From NCBI GenBank assembly GCA_021292165.1, contig JAHFWL010000405.1, positions 1-64,000 on the forward strand: a stretch of DNA of 64,000 nt, given 5' to 3'. Position 1 is the stretch's first letter. Every line of letters starts with the position of its first letter. The translations under genes and the position numbers were made by a program. Origin of the DNA: Shinisaurus crocodilurus (taxonomy: Eukaryota > Chordata > Lepidosauria > Squamata > Shinisauridae). Below, piece after piece: positions 31,842 to 43,387 of this stretch. The notes under the pieces were generated by a model. That model saw only the letters and a list, made by a program, of their open reading frames with translations. It searched no databases and was not told where the DNA came from.

Positions 31842-32347
31842 AAGGAGCAATCCCATGGCTCCTAGACGGCGTCTGGGGTGCCATAGGATGCTGTGGATCC
31901 CTTCCTCTGAGGCCGCGGAGACAGAGCTCCACCTTCAGAGGAGGAAATCCAGTTGTTGATCTCTCCCCACTGTCTCCCCAGCCACCATGGAAAGCTCCGC
32001 AGTGGCTTCTCACCAGGGGGGTGGGGTCGGAGCTCCAACTTAGGGAAGAGTACGGAGCGGGAGGGAAGGAGAGGGCATGCTGGGGAGGGGAGAAGAGAGG
32101 CTGAGGATCCACCAGATCCAAAGGCCTCTCAGGCCCCGCCCCCAGCAGCATGTGGCAGCTAGACAGGCTCAGAGGCCCATCTAGAAAAAAATTATTTCAG
32201 AGGAGGATGGCAAGGCTGTAAAAGCATCTGCCGTTCCTCCTGTCCTGCATGTATGGCTCTTGCCAGCAGGGCATTAGACGGGTGGAGGGCTCCGATCCCA
32301 CAGCCCTCTGTTTAAACAGCAGCAGTCCCATAGGATTGCACTCTAAA
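31842..32347. mobile_element. GC-rich TTAA-type DNA element
   Basis: The ends tttaaggagcaatcccatgg and cccataggattgcactctaaa are inverted repeats, with TTTAA/TAAA flanks. About 500 bp, no coding content. Confidence 0.7.
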
Positions 32348-32465
32348 TGTGTTTTTTGGTGCTGGTATAAGTGTCTTTTAAATGTTTATTTTATGAACAT
32401 TTCTTGTGCTGTTGGGGAAATACGTAAAATTTAAAACCAGTATATACTTCTTTGAAGCTAACTAA

Positions 32466-32850
32466 GGCAGCGATCCAATGCACAGTTGCAGGGCTGGCGT
32501 CAAGGTTTGGCATAGCTGGGCACCTGCAACCTGTTGGTTTACCTCCCTCTCCCTCTGGCCTAGACAACGGTGGTGGTGAGAAGGAGGAGCAGTAGATGCT
32601 GCTGCCTGCTTGCGCGTGGCCTCTCTGCAAGAAGCAAGTGATAGCAATAATGAGGAAGAGGAGGAGGAGGAGCTGATGATGACAATGGTGGTGAGCTGGT
32701 AGAGGGACAGAGACCCGGTGAGGGTTCCTTGCCCAAGGGCCCTCCAAATCATGGCACCGGCACTGCACACTTATCTTGGAGTAACTGAACTCAGCAAGAC
32801 TTACTTCTGACTGAGTAATCATGCAAAGGAGTGTGCTGTAAGCAGGGCAG
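32466..32850. mobile_element. TTAA-type MITE interrupted by a hAT element
   Basis: The MITE left end (taaggcagcgatccaatgca) is at 32,463. Its remainder (cacacttatcttggagtaac, then gcaagacttacttctgactg) follows the nested element at 32,489-32,765. Confidence 0.7.
32489..32765 (-). mobile_element. hAT-type element (CAGTGCYGG family), antisense
   Basis: The ends cagggctggcgtcaagg and catggcaccggcactg match the family in reverse orientation. The flanks CACAGTTG/CACACTTA are only weakly alike. Confidence 0.75.
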
Positions 32851-32937
32851 GCAGACGTGGGCGGGAGTAGACCGTGGACAGTCTTTTTAGTTAATTTAAG
32901 GGATTTGCTGCTACAAGATGTAGTGATGGCTTCTACT

Positions 32938-33152
32938 TTAGAGGGGCTGCAGCTTAGTGGTAGAGCACATATTTTGTCTTCTGAAGGTCCCAAGTTCAAT
33001 CCCCAGCATCTCCCAGTAGAGCTGGAAAAACTCCTGCCTGAAACCCCGAAGAGCTGGTGCCAGTCGGTGTCAACAATACTGGGCTAGATGGATGAAATGG
33101 TCTGATTCAGTATAAGGCAGCTTCCTATGTTTCCTATGTTATGTTTCTATGA
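32938..33152 (+). mobile_element. tRNA-derived SINE with CR1-like tail, well preserved
   Basis: gctgcagcttagtggtagag (A-box region) and aagttcaatcccc (B-box region) are followed by gctggtgccagtcggtgtca. The tail is ctgggctagatggatgaaat and tcctatgtttcctatg. Confidence 0.85.
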
Positions 33153-33329
33153 CAGCTTTAAAAGTGGATGAAGAGCAATACAGCTGAAGATGATGGCAGT
33201 GAGAAGATAGACTCACTGAGGGAGGTGGGACATTGGGGGTGTCTTGCCCAAGTCCCCTCAAAAACCTGGAGCCAGCCCTGCTTTCTGTAGCTTCAGCTGT
33301 TGAATGGATAGCTGAGTAAGTAGTCCATG

Positions 33330-33878
33330 ACTACTTTCCCCTATGAGGAAAGGTTACAACATCTGGGACTATTTAGCTTAGAAAAAAGGTGAGTAAGGGG
33401 AGACATGATAGAGGTGTACAAAATTATGCATGGTGTGGAGAAAGTGGATAGGGATACATTTTTCTCCCTCTCTCATAATACTAGAACCCGGGGTCATCCC
33501 ATGAAGCTGATTGGTGGGAGATTCAGGACAGATAAAAAGAAGTCCTTCTTCACACAGTGCATAGTTAAACTATGGAGCTCACTTCTACAAGATGTAGTGA
33601 CAGACACCAATTTGGACGGCTTTAAAAGGCGATTGGACAAATTCATGGAGGAGAAGGCTATCAATGGTTACTAGTCCTGATGGCGATATGCTACCTCCAG
33701 TATCAGAGGCAGTATGCCTACGTACACCAGTTGCTGGGGAACATGGGCAGGAGGGTGCTGTTGCACTCATGTCCTGCTTGTAGGATCCCGTGGGCAGCTG
33801 GTTGGCCACTGTGTGAACAGAATGCTAGACTAGATGGACCCTTGGTCTGATCCAGCATGGCTCTTCTTATGTTGTTGT
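33330..33878 (+). mobile_element. CR1 LINE 3' end with open C-terminal frame
   Basis: The frame at 33,405-33,674 gives [19 protein letters not shown], then [12 protein letters not shown], then [18 protein letters not shown], the CR1 ORF2 C-terminus. About 200 bp of 3' UTR follow, ending gatccagcatggctcttctt. It is the longest CR1 piece in the window and has an uninterrupted reading frame. Confidence 0.9.
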
Positions 33879-34463
33879 TTTTTATGACAGGTGCCCTTTC
33901 CTCAAGCCCCTAACAGTTTGGGACTGGATAGACATGGGAGACCAACCAAAAACAATATTTTGAGGGCTATAAAATGTCATCCAGTTTGGATACTGTATTG
34001 CAGCTTTAAACAGGATTAGTGGAACCTCCAAGCTGGCAATTAAATAAGTACATTAATAATCTGTTATTTTTAAAAGTGTCTATTTTGTCAAAGATAACAT
34101 AATGGGAAAGACTGAGAGATAATGGGGAAAAGCCATCCTGTCAATATTTTTGCCTTTGATGTGCAAGATAGTGCATACTGAACGGCCTGAGATGTGAGAG
34201 ACCAAAAGAATGGGATAACGATTCACTTTGCATTCCTTCCCTTCCGGCTTCCAGGAGAGGTGATAATGAGACTCTTAGGCAAGCTCAGTGTGGTAGATAC
34301 TTGTTAGACTCTTATGCATTTGATTACCAATCACTCACTTGTCTTAACATGTACATTTTAGATAGGGCTGGTTTTGTTTCGCCTTTGCTTTGCTCCTAAC
34401 ACACATACTTGACTTGTGTTTTAGACATCTATAAATATCTATAAATAGCATCTAGTTATTGGA

Positions 34464-34467
<4 letters not shown>

Positions 34468-34527
<60 letters not shown>

Positions 34528-34528
34528 T
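34468..34528. repeat. (AAT)n microsatellite
   Basis: About 20 AAT units. Confidence 0.95.
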
Positions 34529-35189
34529 CATGTTGCCTTAATCAACCCAGCCCAATGGGTCAGAATTTCTCATCGGATCAGAGGCCTTTCAGCCAGTGAA
34601 GGTATAAATTCTTAAAGAATTTGAATTCTGTTTTCATTTGCGTATTGTGAGACCAGTACAGCAATTAATATTCTCATTTCCTAGGGCTTGCTTCATATGT
34701 TATGCTTTTCTCCACACAAAAAGCACTTCAGTGTAAGAAATAGTGTGAAAACTGAACATAGATTATCACATGTGACAACGACATCCTGCAGCCAGTCACT
34801 TCCCATGTGGGGAAAAGGAAAATTTTTAAGGGGTTTTAAGGTACAAGGGTGACTGCATTTTTCTGGATAAGAGGATAATAGTCAGTAGTGTAAGTTATGT
34901 GAACCAGAAAGTCAGAGACAGGCAATACCAAGCCAGACTGCTATAAACAGATGGAAAGGAGCCTTTAGGTAAAGGCAGCCTGGTAACAGCCAATACCCAA
35001 CCCCATTACACATTGATTTGGTAGTGGTAGGGGAGCGATGTCTCTCATAGCCTCTTCCTATACCACTCTGATAAATGTGTACAAGAAAAAAACATGTAGG
35101 TGAGGCCCGTGATAATTCATTCCAAAATGTCAGGGGGTTGGGTGGAAGGAGAACATCTGCACTGGAAAGAATTACCGGTAACTTGGAGA

Positions 35190-35440
35190 GAGCCAGTGTG
35201 GCGTAGTGGCGAGAGTGTTGAACTGGGACTTGGAAGATCCGGGTTCTAGTCCCCACTCGGCCATGAACTCACTGGGTGACTTTGGGCCAGTCACTGACTC
35301 TCAGCCTAACCTACCTCACAGGGTTGTTGTGAGGATAAAATGGAGAGGAGGAGGAAGATCATGTAAGCTGCCTTGGGTTCCTTGCAAGAGGAAAAAAAGG
35401 CGGGATACAAATGTAATAAAATAAATAAATAAATAAATAA
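35190..35440 (+). mobile_element. MIR-like CORE-SINE, most complete copy
   Basis: The head agccagtgtggcgtagtggc supplies an A box (tggcgtagtgg). The B box is ggttctagtcc. The core, the L2-like tail (ccttgggttccttgcaagag) and (AAAT)n are all present. Confidence 0.92.
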
Positions 35441-36084
35441 CTTGCTGGCCCTGCCCAAGTGCTCCTTGAAGCACACATTACCAGAGGGTTAACCAAAAGG
35501 GTCACTAGTTTGCACTATAAATTGCAAGCGTGGGGAGCTCAACCTGGATTGAGACTGCAGCTGGGTGGAGTGTTAAAACCCCACTACCCCAATGTAGGGA
35601 TGTACAGATTTTGTTAAATTCATTCCGTCTGTGTTTCATGGATTGTCAGGCATCTTTCATTCTATTGTCTGCTCATTGATGGATCCGGTTTTTTTTTTTT
35701 ACACCAGAATTTCATTCTACTTGCGTTAAGTCGCATTAGTGCTATGTGCATTAGTGCAAATGCACACTTACACAAATGCACTGATGCACATTAGTTAATT
35801 CACATTCACACTAATGCGCGTTAGCATGAAAGCAAATTAGTGCAAACCCCCCCCCATGTGAAAAACTGGTCAGCAGAATCTGTGTGACTCAGAAAAAGCC
35901 AGTCCACTGTGTAATCTACCAATTGGATTCACAGAAATCCAAACTCATATGAATCCATTGTGGATTCCTCCAACATCGCTACCCCTGTGCTAGGGGTAAT
36001 CCAGATTGCTAAAAGCAAAAAAGAGAACAAAATTAAAGTCTGCTTTGCCCTTGAAGATGCTGTTGCTACAGGGTGCAAAGGAAG

Positions 36085-36478
36085 GAAGGGACCTGAAGGG
36101 CCCTTCAGGTGCCCCCTGAAAATGGGGCAAGGCGAGTGGCTACAAGAGAGAGGGCCTTTTCAGTGGTGGTGGCACCCTGTTCGTGGAATGCCCTCTCAAG
36201 AGTCGTCCCCAAAGAGGCTTGCCTGGTGTCTGTATTATGCTATTTATGGTGCTGGGTAAATATTTTTTTTTAATTTCCCCAGGAACTGTTTTAAGTGTTT
36301 TTAGATCTTTGCACTGTTTTATCCCTGCTGGTAGTTTTACCTCTGGCTTTATTATGTACTGCAGCTGCTGCTAGTTTTTACCTGATTGTTTTGTTATTGT
36401 TTTTATTGCCATTTTGTTTTTAATGTGTACAGTGTTTAGAGAACTTCTGTTAATGGGCAGTTTAAACATGAAACAAAC
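36085..36478 (+). mobile_element. L2-like LINE 3' fragment
   Basis: gagagggccttttcagtggt and ggaatgccctctcaaga encode the decayed C-terminus. A T-rich 3' UTR and a short (AAGG)n run follow. Confidence 0.65.
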
Positions 36479-37099
36479 AAGGAAGGAAGGAAGGAAGGTT
36501 GGTTGGTTCAAGAGGCTCCTTGGTTTCTTACGATGGCTCACGTGTAAGGGGTCCATCCTAGTCCCGCAGGTAGCAGAATGAGACACGTTACGCACACATG
36601 CTTTGGGAGCAAGCCTTTAATAAGATTCTACCTGAACAAATAATTGCCAAATGCTGGCGCACTTGTTATGGAAAGGCTGCCAAAAACAGCTTTCCAGTGG
36701 CGAGTGTCCACTATGATATTTACAGCACCTTACTATATTAATCACTGCCATCGCATGGGGATTCTCCACACCTCTGCCAGTAAACACCAGAAATATCCAA
36801 AAGAACGAGGAGATTCTCTATGTGGCATCAGCCTTGTTTGTGGCATCAGCCTTTCTTTGATAAGTGTAACATGCGATCCTGCTTTCCTTATTTCCTTCAG
36901 GGAACTATGGATTTACAGAAGTTGTCTTCTGTGTTTGAGGGATCAAAAGTAAGTGTTACGACGCCCAACCTGCCCTCAGAGTGCAATGTTGCTTGCTATC
37001 AATACCAGCATAGGGCAATATTGATATTAAAGTGTTTTTAAAATGTTTCTCTAAAATTTTTGATGTTTTTATTGTTTTTATTTTTTATACTATATTTTA

Positions 37100-37212
37100 T
37101 TGTAAAATTGTATTTTTATTGTATAATTATATTTTATTATGTAATTTTATAATTGTTGTAAACTGCCCAGAGAACTTCGGCTATTGGGCAGTATAGAAAT
37201 GGAATAAATAAA

Positions 37213-37242
<30 letters not shown>
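37100..37242 (+). mobile_element. L2-like LINE 3' tail
   Basis: ttgtaaactgcccagagaac, ttcggctattgggcagtat and (AAAT)n(AAT)n. Confidence 0.8.
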
Positions 37243-37243
<1 letters not shown>

Positions 37244-37641
37244 TAGGGTCCTAATGCAGCTATTACAGTTTGGGGTGGTTTTCAGAGAGCAAGGATTACC
37301 GTACACAACCTCTTATGCAATGAAAGCTGTGTGTCACTCTCACACATGTGAGCAATGCTTGTGCAATCCAACCCAAATCAACATCCTAAAAATGGAGTCA
37401 ATTTGTCTTCAGCTTTATGGTCAACTAACACCACATCTTCTGATATTGGAGTGAGGCTGGATTAACATCATGCATTAACTGGGCCAGATTAGGGTTTATT
37501 TTGGGATCAGTTCTGAGGCACAGCAGAGCTTAGAGTCAGACAGGTGCTTCCATCTCAACACAACAAAGGGGTTTTCAGATTTCATGGGTAACCCCAGGAG
37601 GGGTGTGCTTGATTAGAGTGAATGGGGTAAGAGAACTACAG

Positions 37642-37644
<3 letters not shown>

Positions 37645-37688
<44 letters not shown>
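37645..37688. repeat. (AT)n microsatellite
   Basis: About 20 AT units abutting a SINE tail. Confidence 0.95.
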
Positions 37689-37695
<7 letters not shown>

Positions 37696-37858
37696 CATTT
37701 ATATCCCAGCTTTTTTCCTCTTTCAAGGAACCCAAGGTGGCTTACATAGTCCTCATCCTCTCCATTTTATCCTCACGACAACCCTGTGAGGTAGGTCAGG
37801 CTAAGAGTCAGTGACTGGCCCAAACACTCTAACCACTACACTACACTGGCTCTCTAGT
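37687..37858 (-). mobile_element. MIR-like CORE-SINE
   Basis: Antisense copy (plus: atcccagcttttttcctctt, aaccctgtgaggtaggtcag). The B-box part is deleted but the head (accactacactacactggct) remains. Confidence 0.8.
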
Positions 37859-37960
37859 ATATATGTTTATACTTAAGGTAAATGTATCTGTTTAGAGCTG
37901 AGCAGAAACTGGAGCAATTTGCTTTCTGTCAAAGAGGCAAATTTCACCAAGGCAACAAAC

Positions 37961-38277
37961 TGGCCTGATTCGCATGCAAGTGAACAGGCTAGTATGCTCA
38001 ATCACTGCCACTTGGCTTCTTCTGCCAGCGGCAGCAGCCAAACAATCCAGGGATGCATTGTTTAGCATGATGTCCAAGCCTGGAACTCTGGTTTGTTGCT
38101 CCCCCGGCACCATGCTAAACAACCCAGGGACCGAGCATCCTGGATTGCTCAGCTGTTCCCACTAACAGGAGGACTCAAGTGGGAGTGAGCATGCAGCGTG
38201 AACCAGCACACTGGCTCGTTCATGGTAACTCAGGGTTTAAACAAATCTTGAGTTGCCATTGCATGTGAATTGGGCCA
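37961..38277. mobile_element. MITE with TGGCCYRATTC ends
   Basis: The left end tggcctgattcgcatgcaa is inverted at the right end (ttgcatgtgaattgggcca). About 316 bp, no coding content. The small element at 42,963-43,045 shares the ends. Confidence 0.6.
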
Positions 38278-38844
38278 CTGTCTGAGATCCCTCAGAGTAA
38301 CTCCTAGTACTGTTGTAATTAGGAATGAAAGGATTTCCCCTGTTCCATTTCTCTGTTATTCAATAGCTCTGCTCTGAACCTCATCCTGCTCCTCCTGAAC
38401 TCCAATTCTGGCAGGAGAATTTCTCAGATTGACCCCGGAATTGGAATGTGTATGGTTTACCACACCTTCCAGTAGTTTCAGTTCATTTGCATCCTTCCTC
38501 CCCGCTACTAATGCTCATGCATGCATTGATAAAAGGCTGCTGTAGGCTTACAGCAGAGGGAGTGAAGGGAGGCAGGGCCACCATTAGCTCTGCAGAGAAG
38601 TCATCTCCATCAGGCTTTTCCTCTCCTCCAACTGTCACCTGGCAGTAGCCATTCCATCAGGCCATCCCATCAGTCTGCAGCAGAGGGAGAAAATGGAGGC
38701 AAAGTTACTCCACTGGCTCAATGAGAGACCAGAAATGTTTGGTTCCTCCTCTACTTGATCTGTTTTTCATTCCAGCTGGACATTAAAAGGACTTTGTAAC
38801 TAAGAACTAGTGCCTGAGTTTGCTTTTTTCCTTCTCCCTCTCAA

Positions 38845-38990
38845 TCCCTTTTCCTTTTGTGTTGTGCTGTTTCAATTGTAAGCCTGAGGGCAGGGACTGT
38901 CTTATTACTGATCTTTGTCAGCTGCTCTAGGAGCCTTTTTTGGCTGAAGAGTGGGGTCAAAATCTTTCAAATAAGAAATAAATAAAAGCT
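38845..38990 (+). mobile_element. L2-like LINE 3' tail, diverged
   Basis: attgtaagcctgagggcagg and gactgtcttattactg match the 20.2 kb tail. It ends in aataaataaaag. Confidence 0.6.
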
Positions 38991-39348
38991 CATGCTGCTT
39001 TCAAAAGACAAGAGGGAATGCTTTAGATCCTGAATGCCAACCGGTGCCAACATCACAGTAGATTCTCACTCTCCTTGCCAAATGGTAAATAATAAAGTGC
39101 ATTCAGATCATACAAAAAGGTGGTGCTTGAATGTCTCTTGAATTCACCAGAAACCAGGAGCAGAAAGTTTAATCCCAAAAGGAAATGTTTACTGAAGTGC
39201 CTAAATCCAGTTATAAAATGAAAGTCTATGCTATAGACATGCATTATAACTAACAAAATAGCTAGAAGAGCTACAGATCTGGTGCAACTCATTCCTTATC
39301 CTGTTTAATAAATTCCAATCTCCTATGTTGCTCTGTATGTATTTATAG

Positions 39349-39893
39349 CCAACTTCAGTGGACCGGTCATGTTGTTCGAATGCCTGACTGCCGCCTCCCA
39401 AAGCAGTTACTTTATTCCCAACTCAAGGATGGAAAGCGGAATACCGGTGGTCAATATAAGAGGTTTAAAGATGTTCTTAAGGCTAATCTAAAAAAAAATG
39501 CAATATAAACATCAAAAACTGGGAAGCTCTGGCCCATGAACGATCTAACTGGAGGTTGGCCTTTCACAAAGGTTCTATGGACTTTGAAGAAGCTCGAGTG
39601 CAAGGTGAAAGGGAGAAACGTGCTAAGCGAAAAGCACGTCAAATGAATCCTTTACAAGACCATCTTCCATCTGGTAACCTGTGTCCTCACTGTGGGAAGC
39701 TGTGTGGATCTAGAATTGGCCTCCACAGTCACTTACGGACCCATCGCTAGAGTCTACACAATTTTCTTTAGAATTTTCCTCCTTTTAAAATCTCCTTTTT
39801 GTAAATTTTCTTTTCTTTTCTTTTCTTTTTTTTTATCCTGGAAGACAATCTTACTCGGTCACGAGTGATCGCCTGACTGACTGACTGACTATG
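39349..39893 (+). mobile_element. LINE 3' end with C-terminal C2H2 finger
   Basis: Sense copy of the 6.3-7.4 kb LINE. It starts at gccaacttcagtggaccgg and encodes GHVVRMPDCRLPKQLL-like sequence, then NWEALAHERSNWR-like sequence. It ends with CPHCGKLCGSRIGLHSHLRT (stop at 39,748), a single C2H2 zinc finger at the very C-terminus. The 3' UTR ends in tcctggaagacaatcttact and a (TGAC)n tail at 39,876-39,890. One frameshift lies near 39,500 (A-run). Confidence 0.88.
39556..39750 (+). CDS. LINE ORF C-terminus with zinc finger
   Basis: 64 residues open to the natural stop. The finger spacing is C-x2-C-x12-H-x3-H, with the H from HSHLRTH. The finger probably contacts nucleic acid during integration, as inferred from its position. 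The frame upstream is broken at the A-run near 39,490, so the methionine here is internal, not a real start. Confidence 0.75.
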   Translation: MAFHKGSMDFEEARVQGEREKRAKRKARQMNPLQDHLPSGNLCPHCGKLCGSRIGLHSHLRTHR

Positions 39894-41064
39894 GCAGATT
39901 TTGCAACCCTCTGTGTAGGGTATAATTTATTATCTGTGACTTACCTTGTTAAGGCTTGTATGCCATTTCAGAACATGATTGGTTTGATAAAGCTTTGTCC
40001 TGTCACTTTCCAAGTGATATGGTAAATTTAATAGCATGGTTTGCATTTTCTGCAGGGAAATATCTGCAAAAGGAAAAGTGGAACTCGGTTAATAAAGCAG
40101 AATAATAATTTTAAGATTGCCCACCATGAGGTTGATGAATTGTTTACAATAAATGCTTTTCATAGTAAAATGTGCTTAGTTCAATGCAAGACATTTCAGG
40201 ATTAAATAGAAGACATTAATATGGTTAAATGAAAATGTATGGATTCCACCCACCCACATGTTAATGTTCACTATGCAAAAGGTGTGGCTACAGGAAAAGA
40301 CAAAGAAGCCACATGCTGAGGATCTCTGACAAAAGATTGTGGGATGGATCCAGACATAGTTACACTTAGAGGTGAGCCACTGAAATAAATGGGACAAGTT
40401 AGTTATTCCATTGATTTCAGTGAGTCTACTCCATCCATGACAAAGTCCAGCTCTGTGCTTCTTTAATAGGGAGGTAGGCGACATTGTGTCGTCTTCGTCC
40501 CCCGTCCCCCCGATTCCTGTCTAGGCATCCACTGAGGTACCCTACCCCTCCCATTTTATATTTTCTTTTTTAAAAATTGACATGTTTCCTTACCGGCAGC
40601 TAGGATCACTTTAAAGCTAAGTGAGAGCCTCCAGCTGCTGCCATCTTCGTTCGCCATAAATGCCTCTGGGCCACGTGTGTGGCTCGGGGACATTCTAGGA
40701 AATGAAGTCTTATAGCGGTGGACTGCAGGCCAAGGCTTTCCTCTGCAGCGCACCCAGCCACCAAGGGATAGAAGGGGAGAAAGAAAATGGTGCCCCCGTC
40801 ACAGCTGTCTGGTAAGCTGGGGAGGGGGACTGGGAAGGCCAGAGGTAAGCCAGCAAGGGGGTCAGGGAAGCCAGCAGCAAGCAGTGGGGAGGGGGCTATG
40901 GAGAGCGTCAGGAAGCCAGTGGGGGGGGGGGTTGGGGGAGCTAGCTGAAAGCAACATGGGCGTGTGTGTTATATGCTTGTATGTCTGAATGAGAAAGAGA
41001 GGGAGAGAGAAAAAGGGCTTAGGGATGATCCAGAGAGAGGGGTGACTTTGGAGGGATTCAGAAA
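39894..41064. other. Intergenic stretch with a possible promoter-like patch
   Basis: No repeat is recognised between 39,894 and 40,480. Between 40,600 and 40,830 there is a locally CpG-containing patch with gccatcttcg, a ZNF143-like cattctaggaaatgaagt and a donor-like ctggtaagct. This is suggestive only. Confidence 0.3.
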
Positions 41065-41412
41065 GAGGGCTGGTTCACACGATCACCGCAGTCCATCATG
41101 GGTTATTTAAGCCAAGGTGGGTTGTGGGGCATGCCAGCAGCCATTTTGAATATTCAACCCCTGGTGTGGCATTGCCATATCATCTGAACCCGGGCGGCAG
41201 GACTTAAGACAACCCTCAGACGACCCATGGTCTGTTGTGGCGTTATTTGAGGGTTGTTTAGCCCTCAAACAACTCCTGCTGGCCAGTTTCGGATGACATC
41301 ACAAACCATGTTAACCCACTGCCAGGGGTTAAATGTTCAAAATGGCCACCAGCAGGTGCCGCAATCCAGCTTGGCTTAAGCCATGGTGGGCTGTGGTGAT
41401 TATGCGAACCCG
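41065..41412. mobile_element. MITE with GGTTCACACGATCACC ends
   Basis: The left end ggttcacacgatcaccgcag is inverted at the right end (ctgtggtgattatgcgaacc), and the inner parts catgggttatttaagcc and ggcttaagccatgg also pair. It shares design and words with 50,300-50,600. Confidence 0.7.
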
Positions 41413-41458
41413 TTCAGAGAGCAAGTATAGTTTTTTGTGTGCTTGCAGCTGAGAAGGA

Positions 41459-41465
41459 AGTGTGT

Positions 41466-41518
<53 letters not shown>

Positions 41519-41520
41519 CA
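41459..41520. repeat. (GT)n(GA)n microsatellite
   Basis: About 40 bp of GT followed by GA. Confidence 0.95.
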
Positions 41521-42962
41521 AGCATGTGAATGCCTGATGGGTATATTGTGGTGTGTGTGTGAGAGAGAATGCATGTGTGTGCGTGTCGTAGGGGTGGTGA
41601 GCCACGATGAGAGAGAGAGAGTATGTGGCTAGTGATCCAGTGTGTGAGATAAAAAGTCATTGGGGAGGGGAATAAGTTGGGTGGCAGCAGTTGGGGAGAG
41701 TTTGCCTTCTGTGCAATAGGTTTCTGTTGGTGCAGAAAGCTATGCATTCAAAGGAGTTGTTTAGTTGTGTTGAGGCTCAGAACCCCACCTCTGCCTTGTC
41801 CTTTGGGAAAGTTACTTGTCCTTTGTGACTAGCCACGCCTCCCATGGCAACCATTTTGTGGTGGTACCCAGGACAGTTTCTCAAATTGCCAAATGTGCCC
41901 ATGGGTCCAAAAGAGTTGGAGACACACCCCCTTTAATACATCATGTACTGATGCTAGCTCATCTTGTCTGGTGCAACCAGTAGAGTGAATTGTACCTGTC
42001 AAATAGTTACAATTTGGGCTATGGTTCATGCAGTGTTGATAGGATGGTTGTCCATAGCAAGTAGCATAGGTGAGGTTCAAATAGGCTTGCATGTAGATCC
42101 CTAGGCTGTAGGAAGTACTCACATTGTGTTTATATTTTCAGTGTCCATTGAGATGGGAAGCATTATGCCAGAACTGGTTTTTACTGTCAGTGATTAAAAT
42201 AATGCTTCCAGCTTCAACTGTTTGATTACCCTTTCTTTTAAAATGATTATTTCCAATAACATCAATCAACATGCACAATTCTTATTATCTCATATTACTG
42301 AAAAAGCATGACCTATGGCTTATCTAGAATTTTAAATCCAAAGTTCCACAAACTTTGTCCTTCATTTTTGACCTTGGCTATCATCATTTCTTGGCTAGGC
42401 TGTAAAAACTGAACTGAAAGTAACCTTTTGTGTGTGTCAGGGACAAAGTGATGTTATGGAAATATTGGATTGTTAGGGGGATTTGTTGGGGAAAGGGCAG
42501 GGAAGGTATGGGTAGGCCACAGAGAATTCCTGGAAAACAGCTCATGGTAGGCATTCCGGTAGCATTGTTGCTGAATTCTTGCCTGACTCTAAGGTACACA
42601 TGCAATGTTTCAGGAAGAAAATTGAGGATCTAGAATGTGTTATGAGTGAATTATTTACATATCCCACAAGCACTTTGGAATCCTTATACTCTGAGCCCCA
42701 AACAAAGAAAACATGGGATGGGGCAGTTCTATCAATGAGGAGTGGGGATTTTTTAATTCAAGGAAAGGTTCTGTGGGCATGCCCACAAAGGAGCCTGCCA
42801 TGCTCCTCATGGGATCATTTTTAGAACAATTTTTTAGATAATACCTGAGCAAGAGGAGACACTGGAATGCTGGCCTTACCATGAGGGAGGTTAGGATGTA
42901 CCAGTGGATTGGGAGGTTGGGACAACTTTTCACACAGGTACAGAGTTGGGGATCTCCTGACT

Positions 42963-43046
42963 AGGGCCTGATTCACATATACATGTTTATCACTTGATGA
43001 CTGCAGTATCAAGCAATGACTTGCATGTTAATGGGCCACTTCTCAC
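42963..43046. mobile_element. Very short MITE
   Basis: gggcctgattcacatata and tgcatgttaatgggcc are roughly inverted. The ends resemble the element at 37,961. Confidence 0.4.
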
Positions 43047-43237
43047 GTTACCTCAAAGACAATGCTTTTCAATGGAGTTACTTCTGGTATTCTGCTGCCG
43101 GTCATCCAAGGGTGTTCAGACAGACCCCTCCTCCCTGCATTTAATGAATGTACGGATGGGTTCTCAAGGCTGTGTGAGCTAGCCCTGACCACCACTGGGA
43201 TGCCATGTCACCGCCCAACTTCCCTAACAAATATCCG

Positions 43238-43387
43238 GTGGGCATTTGTGAGATTTCTCTGTGATACAGATGTCAGAGAGCTCCTACACTTGAGGGACCC
43301 TGATTGGGCAGTGTTCCTCCTCGAGTGTAGGAGCTCTCCACATGTACATTTGTATGCATGGATAATGCTTTCTCACAAATGTCCACT
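43238..43387. repeat. 150-bp imperfect hairpin
   Basis: gtgggcatttgtgag and agagctcctacacttgagg at the left pair with cctcgagtgtaggagctct and ctcacaaatgtccac at the right, around a loop of about 25 bp. A 126-codon open frame at 43,062-43,442 spans it but reads through both arms, so I do not take it as a gene. Confidence 0.75.

Noticed and set aside
32938..33152. tRNA gene
   Set aside because: The A- and B-box-like words are diverged, no cloverleaf forms, and a CR1-type tail follows. It is a tRNA-derived SINE.
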